DNA from: Achatina immaculata
Taxonomy: Eukaryota; Mollusca; Gastropoda; Stylommatophora; Achatinidae
NCBI GenBank assembly: GCA_009760885.1
Contig: CM019714.1
Coordinates: 272,109 to 336,108 of the forward strand
Length of the DNA: 64,000 nucleotides
Direction of reading: 5' to 3'
Shown: piece by piece, positions 12,301 to 23,949 of the stretch
How the letters are laid out: each line of letters begins with the position of its first letter
Numbering within the stretch: the stretch's first letter is position 1
The notes under the pieces: model-generated
The model's database searches: none
Seen by the model: the letters and a program-made list of their open reading frames with translations, nothing else
Told to the model about the DNA's origin: nothing
Translations under genes and position numbers: made by a program

Positions 12301-13139
12301 TGCCGATAAGTCAAAGTCATAGTAAGTTGCATGTGTTGCTGCTTTATGAAGTTTTAAGTGGAGTAAGATATTTTCTTTAAATTGACTGTTTGTTACGAAA
12401 GTATTAGCAAACGTTTCTTTGATATACACAGAGAAACGATCACACCCATGTACACATCTCCAGTTTAGATAACAAGAGAACAGAATGAAAACCTCTGACT
12501 CTCCCCACAACTACAGAAAACATAGTGTAGTAACTTGGAAAGATGTGGAGTACAAATAACAAGTTTTATTGATGGGTACTGGTGGTACATGACGAATAAG
12601 GTGAAGAATGTCAACAAGGAAAAAATTACACATAGGCTCCACTCCCGGTAAGACAAAAGTTAGCCACATGAGAGAGACTGATCTACATTCTCACTCAACC
12701 AGAACAGCACTTAAACATAGTGATGAACAAAGAGCTGCAACTTACGGATATCACGAATATGCATCACCATGTCTCACAAAAATCTCACAGATATTTTCAG
12801 AACCACTGGTACTAGCAAAATCTCAAAACAGAAATAATTCTACATTCTCTAGCTCTACACTTTCTACTGAACAAAAATATAAGGCGAACTCAGCACAGCA
12901 CAAATATCTACCGTAACAGCTAGAACAAACATCTTTTCTTCTCTTCAGACATTTTTCACTTCTCCGGTCCTAACTGTTTCTAAATCTAATGTCGTCTGCT
13001 TATATCGTCTGCCCTAATCGTCTGCTCCTAATATCGTCTGCTAGTCCCTGTCGTCTGTTAGATTAAGTACCGCACGGTGCTTTCTTTTCTACCCGAGCGA
13101 CTACCAGAGGATCGAGTTTTCCCGATAAGTTTACTTATT
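12301..13139. other. Gene-free stretch
   Basis: No coding signal was found. Around 12985-13060 a short CGTCTGC-containing motif repeats about four times. Confidence 0.4.
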
Positions 13140-13555
13140 CTAATATACCTCTATATTTATCATATACTGCTACACTGATAATATACTGCTACATTTATCA
13201 TATAATTCTACATTTATAATATACTACTACATTTATCATGTACTGCTACATTTATCATACATTCCTACATTTATCATATACTGCTACATTTATCATATAC
13301 TGCTACATTTATCATATAATTCTACATTTATAATATACTACTACATTTATCATGTACTGCTACATTTATCATATACTGTTACATTTATCATATAGTGCTA
13401 CATTTATCATATAATGCTACATTTATCACATACTGCTACTTTTATCATATACTGCTACATTTATCATGTACTGCTACATTTATCACATACTTCTACATTT
13501 ATCATATACTGCTACATTTATCATATATTGCTACATTTATCATATATTGCTACAG
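13140..13555. repeat. 19-bp minisatellite, ~22 copies
   Basis: Tandem units of CTGCTACATTTATCATATA with few variants. Open frames within it are by-products. Confidence 0.95.
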
Positions 13556-13650
13556 GTGTCACCAAAGTGAGAGAAAAGATTAGCAACAGAGAGAAATGAT
13601 GGCAGACTTTATCTGCAGCAATAAGCCTTAATGGCTCAGAAGGCTGAAGA
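13552..13650 (+). mobile_element. Non-LTR retrotransposon C-terminal scrap
   Basis: The + strand encodes GVTKVREKISNREKWWQTL and then SAAISLNG. This is the terminal W(R)..A.DRE.WR..V.AA motif of the endonuclease-RT family, here directly abutting the 19-bp minisatellite. The coding remnant and the tandem array share a border. Confidence 0.65.
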
Positions 13651-14204
13651 AGAACAAGAACAAGAATAACAAGAAAAATTGACGGAAAAGCGATGTTGTG
13701 TTTTAGAGAAGCAGAAGTTATAAATACGCAAACATGATTTCTATGTTGTATTTCCACCAGAGACGCCCAAAACGTCTAATCTCGTAGCTTTATATTTCCT
13801 GCGCAGAGGTTCCACGTAGTATCATTGTCTCCAGTAACCTGCATGTCTATTGATAAACAGTAACAAACATCGTGTTTTCAGCAAGGGTGATCTATCTCAA
13901 GAAACAAATAGAACTAGGGAAGCATTAAAAACATTTAAGATTACTCTACATCGCTTGACAGTTTTACTGCCCGATATGTGGTTTTATGTTGCTTATATTT
14001 AAATAATACTCGTAAATTACTCATTTCAGTTGAGATAATTATCTGAAATATTCACTTACATAAGCATTAGCCTCGGGTGAAGAAGGTAAATTAGTTTCTT
14101 TTTGATTTTGTTATTATGTGCACACATTTCTTTCCGATGCCCCCAGTTGAACATTGAGGAATGCAGTAGATAGTTGCTTTTTCATATCACACAACCATCG
14201 TAAT

Positions 14205-14276
14205 ACTCTTTCTCTCTCTCACTCTCTCTCTCACTCTCTCTTTCTCTCTCTCTTTCTCTCTTTCTTCTCTCTCTTT
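14205..14276. repeat. (CT)n microsatellite
   Basis: A CT dinucleotide run with a few CA and TT interruptions. Confidence 0.9.
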
Positions 14277-14414
14277 AGTGCCCAAGCCACGCGGGGCAAC
14301 AAGTAGCAATGGATTTCCACTTTTGTTGCTCATTTTGTTTTCTTGGTTGTCTCCCATGTCAGGATTTTCTGTTCTCTGTATGTCTCCATGTCTCTATGTC
14401 TCCATGTGTCTATG

Positions 14415-14530
14415 GGCCATATTTTACTTATTTTACTCAGTGGAGTCCACTTCGAAGTCGTTCGTGGTAAGGATTCGTCTGTCATTTTCATTATATGGAC
14501 AAGCCGTGGCCACCTCCTCCTTTAAGTCAG
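14415..14530 (-). mobile_element. Non-LTR retrotransposon C-terminal scrap
   Basis: The minus strand reads VHIMKMTDESLPRTTSKWTP, homologous to the segment at 6780-6905 (GHIMRMTDKVLPRMSLKWTP). It is about 35 codons and inverted relative to that copy. Confidence 0.6.
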
Positions 14531-14633
14531 TATAGAAGAGAATATCATGTATGTCGTCCTTAATAAGATGTGATTTCTTATACTGTGTGGCTGGAACACT
14601 TCTTTAAACTTGTGTATCGTACTAATACTTTGT

Positions 14634-14860
14634 ATGCATATATGCATACATACATACATATATAGATACATACCTGCAGCACACATGCATACATACATAT
14701 ATACATACACACATACCTAAATACACATATACACATTCATACACACATACCTACATACACATATACACATTCATACACACATACATACATACATACTTAC
14801 ATACATACTTACATACATACTTACATACATACATACACACAGATACATACATACATGCAC
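14634..14860. repeat. (ATAC)n microsatellite
   Basis: A tetranucleotide array of ATAC and CACA variants, about 225 bp. Confidence 0.9.
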
Positions 14861-15403
14861 ACCTGAATGAACATGCTCACCACAGTAGCATACTAACCTC
14901 GTGCAAGACAATATCTAGTCAGAAAAATACACATGCCTCACAATATGTCCATTTGTGTCATAAAAAGGAGAAGCAGCCACCTACTCATACATTCAGCCTA
15001 AACTACGCAAAAAACGTTATATATGTCGTAAAATTGACAAACAGATAGCTATGCCTACATTCAAACAACTCCACACTCAATTCACTCCAACAGTGAAAAA
15101 ATATAGAGGGAAAACTAATTAATCTTCACTCAACGTCGTCTAACAGCTGTCTCCCCAAAATTCCTTGCAGGACCCTGTCCCTGAATCGTAACAAGGACTT
15201 TCTTGAAGTCCGGGCCTACACAATATAGAAAGATCTGGAAAACAAGGACAATTCATTCAGTCTTCAAACAGCGACATAGCTCAATTTATTATAACCTCAT
15301 TTATACTGTAACAAAAGTATAATTGCGGAAACTTTTGAAAAATTGTTGAAATACAAATATATAACCACCGACATATTCGGCAGAAATGTTGCTATCAGTA
15401 CCT

Positions 15404-16495
15404 GCTTCGTCCCATATCTGATATACACAGCAAACATCTTCTCTCTAATGTAAACTTAGCTGATGCTAAATCTTCATTTTATGGATAAATTTGGAAGAAA
15501 TAGATCAACTCAGCTTTTGAGGCATTCCCTTGGTATGTACTACCGCACTGCGTGGCCAAGATTTCACGAAACCCATGACCGCCAACCAAGATTCTCCTTC
15601 CAAAGATACCGCATGCCAGTTAATTCACTATTTTACCCACATTCATACATCACATCAGCATGATAAACATATTACCAAGCCAACACATCACTTTACATCC
15701 ATTTATTAGCACTCTCTACAAATATCATAGTGATGCCGCCACAGACATTACAACACAGGACATCAACATATATCATCATGATAATAACAATACATGATAT
15801 AAATACAATGTATTATCTCTATGTATCAACTAAATCAGTGGACCAGATTGGCCTGGGCTCTCTGACCCTACTAAGCATTTATACATCTATCTCAATGTTG
15901 TGCCAATGCACTAGAAACACATTTCAGTCGTTGCAGCTATGAAATCCCCATCCGCCTTTCTCACTCAAAAGTGTCCTGTACCAATGAACTGAACAACACA
16001 TTTCCACTTGTGCGAAATGCATTGAATACATATTTCCGCTTTCTGCCAGTGCACTGATTAACATATTTCTATTTGTCCCAATGAACTGAATAATATATTT
16101 CACTTTTGCGCCATTGCACTGAATAACATATTTAATTTTGTGACAACACACTGAATAACATATTTGTGACCTACGTGTGCCCGTCGAAACATTAAAAGAC
16201 TCAACATAATCAGCGAAATCTTCACGTACGACGAGAGTGACGATAATCCAACACCACATTATGATTTACGACACATTATATAATACACACTACATTTGAA
16301 TCAAACATTGTGAGATCAGCGTGGCTAACACCATAGAGACGAAATCAGTTCCCTGCTATATCCTCTGGTATTCTGCTCTACCTTCCCGCCACGCATTCCT
16401 CTGTATTTAAAGATAATTTACTTCCGTATCACATGAACATCGACGCGTTGCCCACTTCGTGCATCAGAGTTATTCGAATGGCCCTTCACACTCTC
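15404..16495. repeat. Long dispersed repeat, unit A (about 1.05 kb)
   Basis: This aligns in direct orientation with 17652-18730. Shared landmarks include TGCGTGGCCAAGAT, ATGCCAGTTAATTCA, ACAATGTATTATCTCT and GTGGACCAGATTGGCC. An internal array of about seven 33-bp units (core GCACTGAATAACATATTT) fills roughly 15896-16150. A fragment of the same repeat (16151-16235) recurs almost unchanged at 19585-19668. The unit has no coding signal. It may be a retroelement UTR or an unclassified element. Confidence 0.7.
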
Positions 16496-16927
16496 TCCCT
16501 CCCTGACAAAAAAAAATGTGGTTTTAATAACACTTTTTTATAATGGTGCAATTTAAGACCCATGCCCAATATCCACACCTAAGAAACATAACCTAAAACA
16601 CATTAGTGTCATAATTTCTGACTGGATTTTCACAGCCGTACGTGCTTTTTCATAAATTTACACAATGTTCATAACACAAAATCAAAATGTTCATTATCTA
16701 AGGGGACCTGTGGGGGCTTTCTTTATTCTTTTGCAAATTCTATTTGAATGACTGGCCAGCGAGATAATATGGATTGTTTATTAACTGGTATATGTTAAAA
16801 GTTAATATTATTTCTTGTTGTGGTATATAATAAAACTGTTTCATGCATTTCCATGACTGACCGAATGTCAATTTAATGTTCATAGTCTGAAACGTTTCAG
16901 CAGATTCTTCAAGAAACACACTATCGG

Positions 16928-16961
<34 letters not shown>

Positions 16962-17651
16962 TTTTTTTTGTTTGCTATTTCGAGTCTTGTTAGATTTTGA
17001 ATTGTCTGACGCTGTCACAGGTTGCAAATCTTTTATCGTTTCAAATTTCACTTGATCATCCTCCACTAAGCCTGTCAGAAATATTTATACCCGAACAACG
17101 CCATTTTCTACACAGTTTATTTATTTTTTAAAATTAATTCTATCGTCTGTCTTCTATTTATCCAATTCACTCATTTTGTTTCATTTTCTCACACATCTTA
17201 TCTCCTGTATTTGACTCACTTTCGCTATGACATGTCACTCACTTCTACGCTGTAATCTGTTTCAGCCCGATTTTTTTTGTCCGGGCACTCCTAGGCTGTC
17301 TCTTTGATGTCGGGTCTCCGGTGACACGTGACACTGTTTATATTTCGTCAACATTCACCCCCCTCTCCGTTAATTCCATCACCCACGCAGTTTTTTTTTA
17401 TGTCTCGTCTACCAAAACTCTCTCTCTCCCCCATGTGTCCTTGGCTTGACCTTAATCTCAAATGTAATTTTGTTAAACAACATGCCATCCTAGAAAATTT
17501 ACACATGATATATATCTAAAGATATTCTGGCATGACTTTGCTACAAATTTAACATTTTAATCACAATGACAAATTTAGAAATTTACATGAAACAAAAAAA
17601 TATGATCTAGCATATAACATTCCATTTGGAGGATAAATTCCAAGGCACCAC
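16496..17651. other. Gene-free spacer between repeat units A and B
   Basis: About 1.15 kb without a supported gene. It contains a (TA)n run at 16930-16959 and CT/A-rich low-complexity stretches near 17360-17430. Confidence 0.5.
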
Positions 17652-18730
17652 ATGTAAACCTAGCCGGCGCTAAATCTACCTTTTGTGGATAGATTGGTAA
17701 GAAATACATCAACCCAGCTGTTTCAGGCATTCCCGTGACATGTACTACCATACTGCGTGGCCAAGATCTCGCGACCACCATGACCGCCAAACCAAATTCT
17801 CCCCTCTAAAGATACTTCATGCCAGTTAATTCAGCATTTTATACACACTCATATAACATATCAACATGAAATACATATTACCAAGTCAACAAATCAATTT
17901 ACATCCATTTATTAACACTCTCTACATATATCATAGTGACACAACCACAGACATTACAATACAGGACATCAACATGTATCATCATGATAATAACAAGGCA
18001 TGACATAAATACAATGTATTATCTCTAAGTATCAACTAAATCAGTGGACCAGATTGGCCCGGGCTCATCTGGACCTACTAAGCAATTATACATTTATATC
18101 AATATTGTACCGATTCACTGGTAATACATTTCAACAGCTGCTGCCATGAAATCCCATTCTCCTGTCTCACATAAGCTCCCCTGTGCCAATGCACTGACGA
18201 ACATATTTTCACTTGTACCAAATGCACTGAATACATATTTCAGCTTGTACGCATGCATTGAATACCATATTCTACTTGTACGGAATGCACTGAATACATA
18301 TTTCAGTTTTGTGCAAATGCAATGAATAACATATTTCTCTTTTGTGCCAATGCACTGAATAACATATTTCCATTTGTGCCAATGCACTGAAAAAACGTGA
18401 TGGACCTTAGTGTGTCCATCATATATGATAGACTCAACAGAATCAGGAAATCTTCACATGCGACGACAGTGACGATAATCCAACAGCACAGTTTAATATA
18501 CGACACATCATATAATCCACAGTACATTTGAATCAAACATTATAAGATCAAAATGGCTAACACCGCCAAGGCTAAATTAGTTTACCGCCGTGTCCTCTGA
18601 TTTTCTGTTCTACCTTCCCGCCATGCATTCTTCGGTATCTATAAGTCCTATACTTCCGGATAACGTGAACGGCAACACACGGCACACTTCATGCACCAAT
18701 GGGCTTCAAATGGTCATTCACACTACTTAC
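17652..18730. repeat. Long dispersed repeat, unit B (about 1.05 kb)
   Basis: The partner of unit A at 15404-16495, diverged by scattered substitutions and small indels. Its 33-bp tandem region lies at about 18100-18400 and keeps a minus-strand frame open, giving an 11-residue periodic peptide with no other sign of being a protein. The start of a further unit resembling 15404 can be seen near 18745. Confidence 0.7.
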
Positions 18731-18904
18731 AGTCAGCCATGCATCATCCCACAACTGAAATATACAATAAATATCTTCCCCCTGCTACAAAACTCACTAA
18801 AGGAAATAATTGGTTAGTGAATTTATTTTCCGGCACACCGTACACATCATCCGACGGGAAACACTGAGGTAAAATACGAAAAGACTAGACATCTCTTTAC
18901 AAGG

Positions 18905-19580
18905 CCTAAAACAATAAAAGCAAAGATCCATGCACTCAGGATTAAATATGTGGGACAAATTATCCAACAGCCACAGAAACACTCACTAACCCAGTATTAC
19001 ACTGAGCTGAGACTAACCAAACTTTGTAAATTAAACAACGAACATCCCCATCACTTTGGTTCCAATCCGCTCTTCTACAGACAGCCCAAACAAAGTGTAA
19101 CTGGACATGAACATTTAATACACATGAAAATATGAGACATCTACATAGATCTGGTCAAAGAACAAGAACCACCACTACCTGACAAAATAAAGAGAGGATA
19201 AAAATACTTCATCATTGACTATACACAGGCCTTTCAAAACCTACACAAGATAAAGATTACAGCGAAGACAAGGGAGATAACATAGAGATTACTGTTAAAC
19301 CTGACACCTACTGTACAAGGAGTAGATCGTATATTCAACAGACTTATTAAATGTAAATTGTGTGAAAAAAATATACAAGAAACAGAAGATCAGGTTTTCT
19401 TTGAGCGCAAAACTGTTTCCCTAGCATTCAAACACCTTACTCCAGAATTAGCAACAAGAACAACAGACGAAAAGTAGATATGTATAGAGCTACTATGTTG
19501 AATACTATCCTTCGAACATGTACAGAACAACACAAATAGTCTATCATTCTTTTGACAGAATTTATATATCTCGTTTGGCA
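18905..19580 (+). mobile_element. Non-LTR retrotransposon C-terminal relic with zinc knuckle
   Basis: The + strand can be followed through one frame with a few stops: IHALRIKYVGQIIQQPQKHS near 18925, then a PPLPDKIKRG segment, then LLLNLTPTVQGVDRIFNRL near 19290. CKLCEKNIQETEDQVFFE follows near 19350. The Cys-x2-Cys followed by acidic and aromatic residues fits the C-terminal zinc-binding region of APE-type retrotransposon polymerases, although the usual His is replaced by Gln. It ends next to a fragment of the unit A/B repeat. Confidence 0.6.
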
Positions 19581-19584
19581 GTCT

Positions 19585-19668
19585 AGAATAACATATTTGT
19601 GACCTACGTGTGCCCGTCGAAACATTAAAAGACTCAACATAATCAGCGAAATCTTCACATACGACGAA
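19585..19668. repeat. Short copy of the unit A repeat
   Basis: About 84 bp nearly identical to 16151-16235 (GAATAACATATTTGTGACC to CATACGACGA). It is much more similar to that segment than units A and B are to each other, which suggests a recent local copy or gene conversion. Confidence 0.75.
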
Positions 19669-19699
19669 AATTTGTGGACATCTTTAAACCATGCAACCA

Positions 19700-20584
19700 T
19701 TATGTGATGTATGATTTATGATGTATGATTCATGTCTTCACTTCATTAGTCTGAATGTATCACTCACTCCCTCTGTCTGGTAAACCTGAAGGTGAATCTG
19801 TCTGTCTACTTACCCAGACGTAACGACGCAGTCACAACGTTATGTTGCTTTATTGTATTTCTCCCGTTCTTAATAACTCTCATAACCTGAGTAATCACCC
19901 TTCCCGGGTAATCATTAATTAACTCTTATCAACATTTGCTATTTAACCCATTCTTCCTTCTATTCTAATCCTAATCTTATAAATCCCAGCAAAGCTCATT
20001 TACCGGCTTTAACTTGCAAAGCCACCCAGGTGCATCACTTTAGGTGTGGCCACCGCCTCCGGCTACAACCTCTGACGACAACCAGTCCCTGCTCTTATCA
20101 ACATTGTAAAGTCCCCTAGACACAATATAAGTTAGAATTGTTATATATCAAAACGTACATCATGACATTGTAAAACTCATTGCACATCACCTTCACGACA
20201 TGTTTGTTGATTATAAACATTATTTACATGTGCATGTTTGAAACCATAGCATGTGTCTGTTTTTTTTTTAAATGAAGTTAATTTTAAAACAAATAGAGAG
20301 AAGCAATTAGACAAGCGGTTAGAGAAGCAGTTAGAGAGAAGCAGTTAGAGAAGTAGTTAGAGACAAGCAGTTAGAGAAGGAGTTTAGGAGAGATAGAAGA
20401 TCAGATAGAGACAGAGATGAGGATATTGAGTCTCGCTAGAGATCTACAAGTCAGATAGGGTGAGAAGAATGCTAAAAACTGATTGAACGTATTGTAGTCC
20501 AAATGTAGAAAGTAGATGAGAACTGTATAATGGATAGTCGACCCACGAGATATTATTCTTGTGTACATTTTGAATTAGATAGTA
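19700..20584. other. Gene-free stretch
   Basis: No gene is visible. A short degenerate AGAGAAGCAGTT tandem tract occupies about 20295-20385. Confidence 0.45.
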
Positions 20585-21120
20585 ATGTAGTATTGCATGA
20601 GAAATCCTGTCCCACAACACCACACTAAAAATATCGAAGACTCGGATTAGACCAGTTCTCTTATATGGATCAGAAAATGGAGCACAACAAAACAAGATGA
20701 AACACAGCTACAGAGCTTGGAAAACAGAATCTTGAAAATGTTTGGACTAGTTAAAGATCCTATATTACAAGAATGCAAAAAAAAAAAACAAAACAACAAA
20801 GAAATACTCATGCTATTCTGGTATCCACTTATAACTACCTTTATGAAAAACAACAGATGAGAGGACGAACGAGAATAGACAGACAAAAAAGTCTTATATC
20901 TAAGTGTTTAACAGAGACAGACCAAGAAGCAGACAGAGACAACGTTGGCGTGACAGCTTGGAGGAAGACCTACGAGTCCTCGGAGTGGACAGTTTGAAGA
21001 AGAAGAACAAGAAAAGAGAAGAATGGAGGCAAGTCTTGTCTGCAGCAATGAGTCGCAATGACATAGAAAACTTAATGAATGCTGCTTCATTGGGATTTCA
21101 GAGGACTCATGATGATTATT
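20585..21120 (+). mobile_element. Non-LTR retrotransposon C-terminal fragment
   Basis: The + strand shows LQSLENRILKMFGLVKDP near 20710. It continues in shifted frame as RPRSRQRQRWRDSLEEDLRV and ends with REEWRQVLSAAMS. This is the same C-terminal architecture as the elements at 8930-10095 and 10180-12300. The terminal ~75 codons remain open; the upstream part is frameshifted. Confidence 0.75.
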
Positions 21121-21132
21121 TATTTTAAAAAC

Positions 21133-21144
21133 GTATTATTCTAC
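21133..21144. repeat. Target-site duplication, left copy
   Basis: GTATTATTCTAC occurs here and again, perfectly, at 22459-22470. The two copies bracket the 1314-bp non-coding element. Confidence 0.85.
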
Positions 21145-22458
21145 GGTCGCTGCTGGCGAGATTCTTCAGCTGCCGTGCGTGGAGCGGTGCTCCTACCGGC
21201 CAATGAAGAAAGGTGCAAATGGGGTTGCCGCGCAGCACCACTGCGGAAATGGTGGTAGAAAGGATAAAGCGAAACAGAGAGTCAAATCATGGCACCTCTG
21301 GTCTGGAGGTCGGCCACGTCCTGAGTGCAGTCATATCGGGTGAAATGCATGTACCGGCTTATCCCAGAGGTTAAGACACTGCTGGCGAGACTCTTCGAAT
21401 GCTGCGCGTGGAGTGAAGCTCCTCCCGGTCAAGGAAGAAAAAGCGGAAAAGAAATAAGGGTTGCTGTTCGGCACCGACGTGAAAAAGGTGGTGGAAAGGA
21501 TAATGTGAAATTTAATCGGTATGTCCCTTAGTACCGCTGCGAGAGCTACACATACCACGGCAACTCTGCTCTAGAGGCCGGCCACGTCCGAAACACACCT
21601 ACACTGATGAAATATGCCTAAACCGGCACACACCAGGGGTGGAACTTGATGGGTAGACATGTCACCCCACCTCCGCTCTAAAGGTCGGTCAAGCCTGATA
21701 TACACCAATATTGGTGAATTATGCCTAAACCGGCTCATACCAGGGGTGAATCTTGAAGTTCACGCATGTCACAGTATCTCTGCTCTAGAGGTGAGTCACG
21801 TCCCAAACACGCCCATACTGAGATAATATGCCTAAACCGGCTCAACCCAGGGGTGGAAGTCACTAGTGGCGAGGATTCGTCCTCCTGGACAAAAGCTCCA
21901 TCCTTGTCACAACTAGGAAGGGTAGCGGCCACGACCACAAAATGCTGAAGTCGGAGACACTGGACTAGGGCAGTCTAGATAGGCAACCACCTCTCACCCG
22001 ACGGGGATGTTTGCGTATCCTAATCACGCTGAGGATTTCCGGGGAGAAAGTCCAACACTGGACTGGATGGGCAACCACCTCTCACCCGGCGGTGATACAC
22101 GGGAATCTCAAAACACGTCGAGGTTTTCCGGTGAGAAGGTCCAACTCTGACCTGTGTGGGCTACCGCCTCTCACCTAGCGGGGATGCACTGATATCCTAA
22201 ACACGTCGAGGTCTTCCGGTGAGAAAATCCAACTCTAGACTAAACTGGCACGGTGTCACGCAATCCCGCTTCTGAGACCCACCAAGAATACAGGCTAAAG
22301 CCCTGCGATACTCTGAACCTCTTGTGGTCCTCTCGGGGATCTCGTGTGGTCCTGTCGGGGACCACACAGGAGACCACGGGACCTAACGAGGAGCACAGGT
22401 GTAAATTCAGTAGGATCACAGTGCGGTCTTGGTGATAGAAGCGAACGAAGAAGAAGAA
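21145..22458 (+). mobile_element. 1.3-kb non-coding modular retroposon with (GAA)n tail
   Basis: The element lies between two perfect 12-bp direct repeats and ends in GCGAACGAAGAAGAAGAA, the hallmark of target-primed reverse transcription. It is more GC-rich than its surroundings and has no coding frame resembling a known protein. Internally it is built of tandem modules: two ~225-bp units starting TGCTGGCGAGA at about 21150 and 21380, then about two ~115-bp units around CCGGCTCA..CCAGGGGTG (21620-21870), then three ~88-bp units around ACCTCTCACC (21985-22240). The 3' part has a possible box-B-like string near 22256. I do not recognise the family. It may be a very long SINE-like or non-autonomous element mobilised by one of the local RTE-type elements. 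Confidence 0.7.
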
Positions 22459-22470
22459 GTATTATTCTAC
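22459..22470. repeat. Target-site duplication, right copy
   Basis: The second perfect copy of GTATTATTCTAC, directly after the GAA tail. Confidence 0.85.
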
Positions 22471-22539
22471 TTGTATATAAATTACTTTCTATCCATTATT
22501 TAATGTGTTTTATATGCGTATTTAATGTAATTTATATAC

Positions 22540-23575
22540 AGTCGAGCCCTCTTAATGCCAAACCGTGGGAGCGTCAAAATGTTGTGACATTAAGCCGTGG
22601 CCATTACAAGGGCTTTATCTGCACCAGAATAGGTGTGTCCCACATTTGCTACATTAAACACGTAACAAGCACCTGAAGCTATCCTTAGCGGACACAAAAT
22701 CTATTAATCACAATCTTAGTCAATAAATTACAGTATAGGTAACACTAAAATCAAGCAGCATCTGACTTTCAGCAGAAGAAGTAAAAAATCTGTGAGTTTG
22801 CCTTCTGTAATGATAACTGTTCTATTAATGAAAAGTCACTTAAGCTCGCTACAACATTAAAAAGGTCCTGAATTACAGCATTTAGAACGTCCTGCGTCAC
22901 GTCAGTTATATAGAAAAAGAACAAGCGCAGTTTCTAAAGCTCTCACAGACTGAGCGTAAGAAATAGGTTTGATGGGCGTCTGGTCCCTGTCAGACTCACT
23001 GACATCATCAGTTCTATCCTCAGCCTCGCTGTCTGCCTTACTTTTACTGCAGCTAACCATGCTCTCTTCCACTGAATGCATTTCAGTCCCCAGCAAACCG
23101 TCGTCAGTTGAAATGAAATGATCAAACGTAGCACATCCATCAGAAATTGGCGCTCACTCTTCTTCTGTGATCAGTTCCAGAATAAAGTCACAAATATCCC
23201 AGGCGTTTCTATTGATCAATGGCTCAGGTAGGACAGTAAAATGTGATTTGCGATAGCAGATCACATTCGCTGACTGTCAGACGCTATTCTTGCAGCGTGC
23301 ATAAAATTAATGACTGTCTTGATGTCGAACTCGACGACACGCTTTTGTTCCACAGCACACAGCACATGACGCGCTATTCACTTTCTGTACTGTTGCATGA
23401 AGGCGTAAATGATACCTTGGACGTACAGCTGCAGCACGCTGGTTGTGTTAGGCGCCAGGAAAACAAGCTTTGTAGCCACCACATTGGTGACATCAACATG
23501 CCCCAGACAGTTATCAACGAACAACAAAACTTTTCTGTTCACTCAGTTCATTTTATTGTCGAAAGAAATGATCTA
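22540..23575 (-). mobile_element. pogo/Tigger-like DNA transposon relic (DDE_1 transposase)
   Basis: The minus strand encodes LLFVDNCLGHVDVTNVVATK near 23520, then LVFLAPNTTSVLQ. This is the catalytic block of pogo/Tigger transposases, where D-N-x-x-x-H holds the second catalytic Asp. The third Asp, expected in a QPMDQG-type motif, is replaced (the sequence reads QLYVQG), so the enzyme is dead. Acidic C-terminal residues follow (22902-23096). A terminal inverted repeat of pogo type, CAGTCGAGCCCTCTTAATGC, begins at 22540. The 5' part of the gene is missing and the other end meets a retrotransposon scrap at 23577. Confidence 0.8.
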
Positions 23576-23576
23576 G

Positions 23577-23935
23577 TCGTATATAAGGAGATTAAAAGTA
23601 GAGTACAGACAGAAAACAAAATATACTTTGTCTCGCAACACCTGTTAAAATCTAAAATCCTGTCTCAAAACACCAAACGAACAATCTACAAAAGTATAAT
23701 ACGATCAGTCGTCATGTATGGATCATAAATGTGAAGTACAACAAAGAAAGACGAACAACAATTGTAAGTCTTCGAGAATATGACACTAAGAAAAATCTTT
23801 GGCCCAATAAAGTGTATCAACAGTGGAGAATGGAGAGCTAGAAAAAGCTTCTTTAAAACACAGCGAGTAATAAAGGTCTTGAAATTTAACAGATTACGTC
23901 GGATGGGTCATGTATAATGAATGATAGATGTAAAA
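23577..23935 (+). mobile_element. Non-LTR retrotransposon C-terminal scrap
   Basis: EIKSRVQTENKIYFVSQHLL, then KSKILSQNTKRTIYKSIIR and VVMYGS, match the plus copy at about 11830-11960. Fused in frame to reversed Tigger sequence, this creates a 161-codon chimeric frame (23243-23728) that is not a real gene. Confidence 0.75.
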
Positions 23936-23949
23936 AGTAAATGCAACAG

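Noticed and set aside
13395..13599. Two overlapping ~60-codon frames
   Set aside because: They are translations of the 19-bp minisatellite in different frames.
23243..23728. A 161-codon open frame as a real gene
   Set aside because: The first two thirds are the antisense of a Tigger transposase and the rest is a retrotransposon tail.
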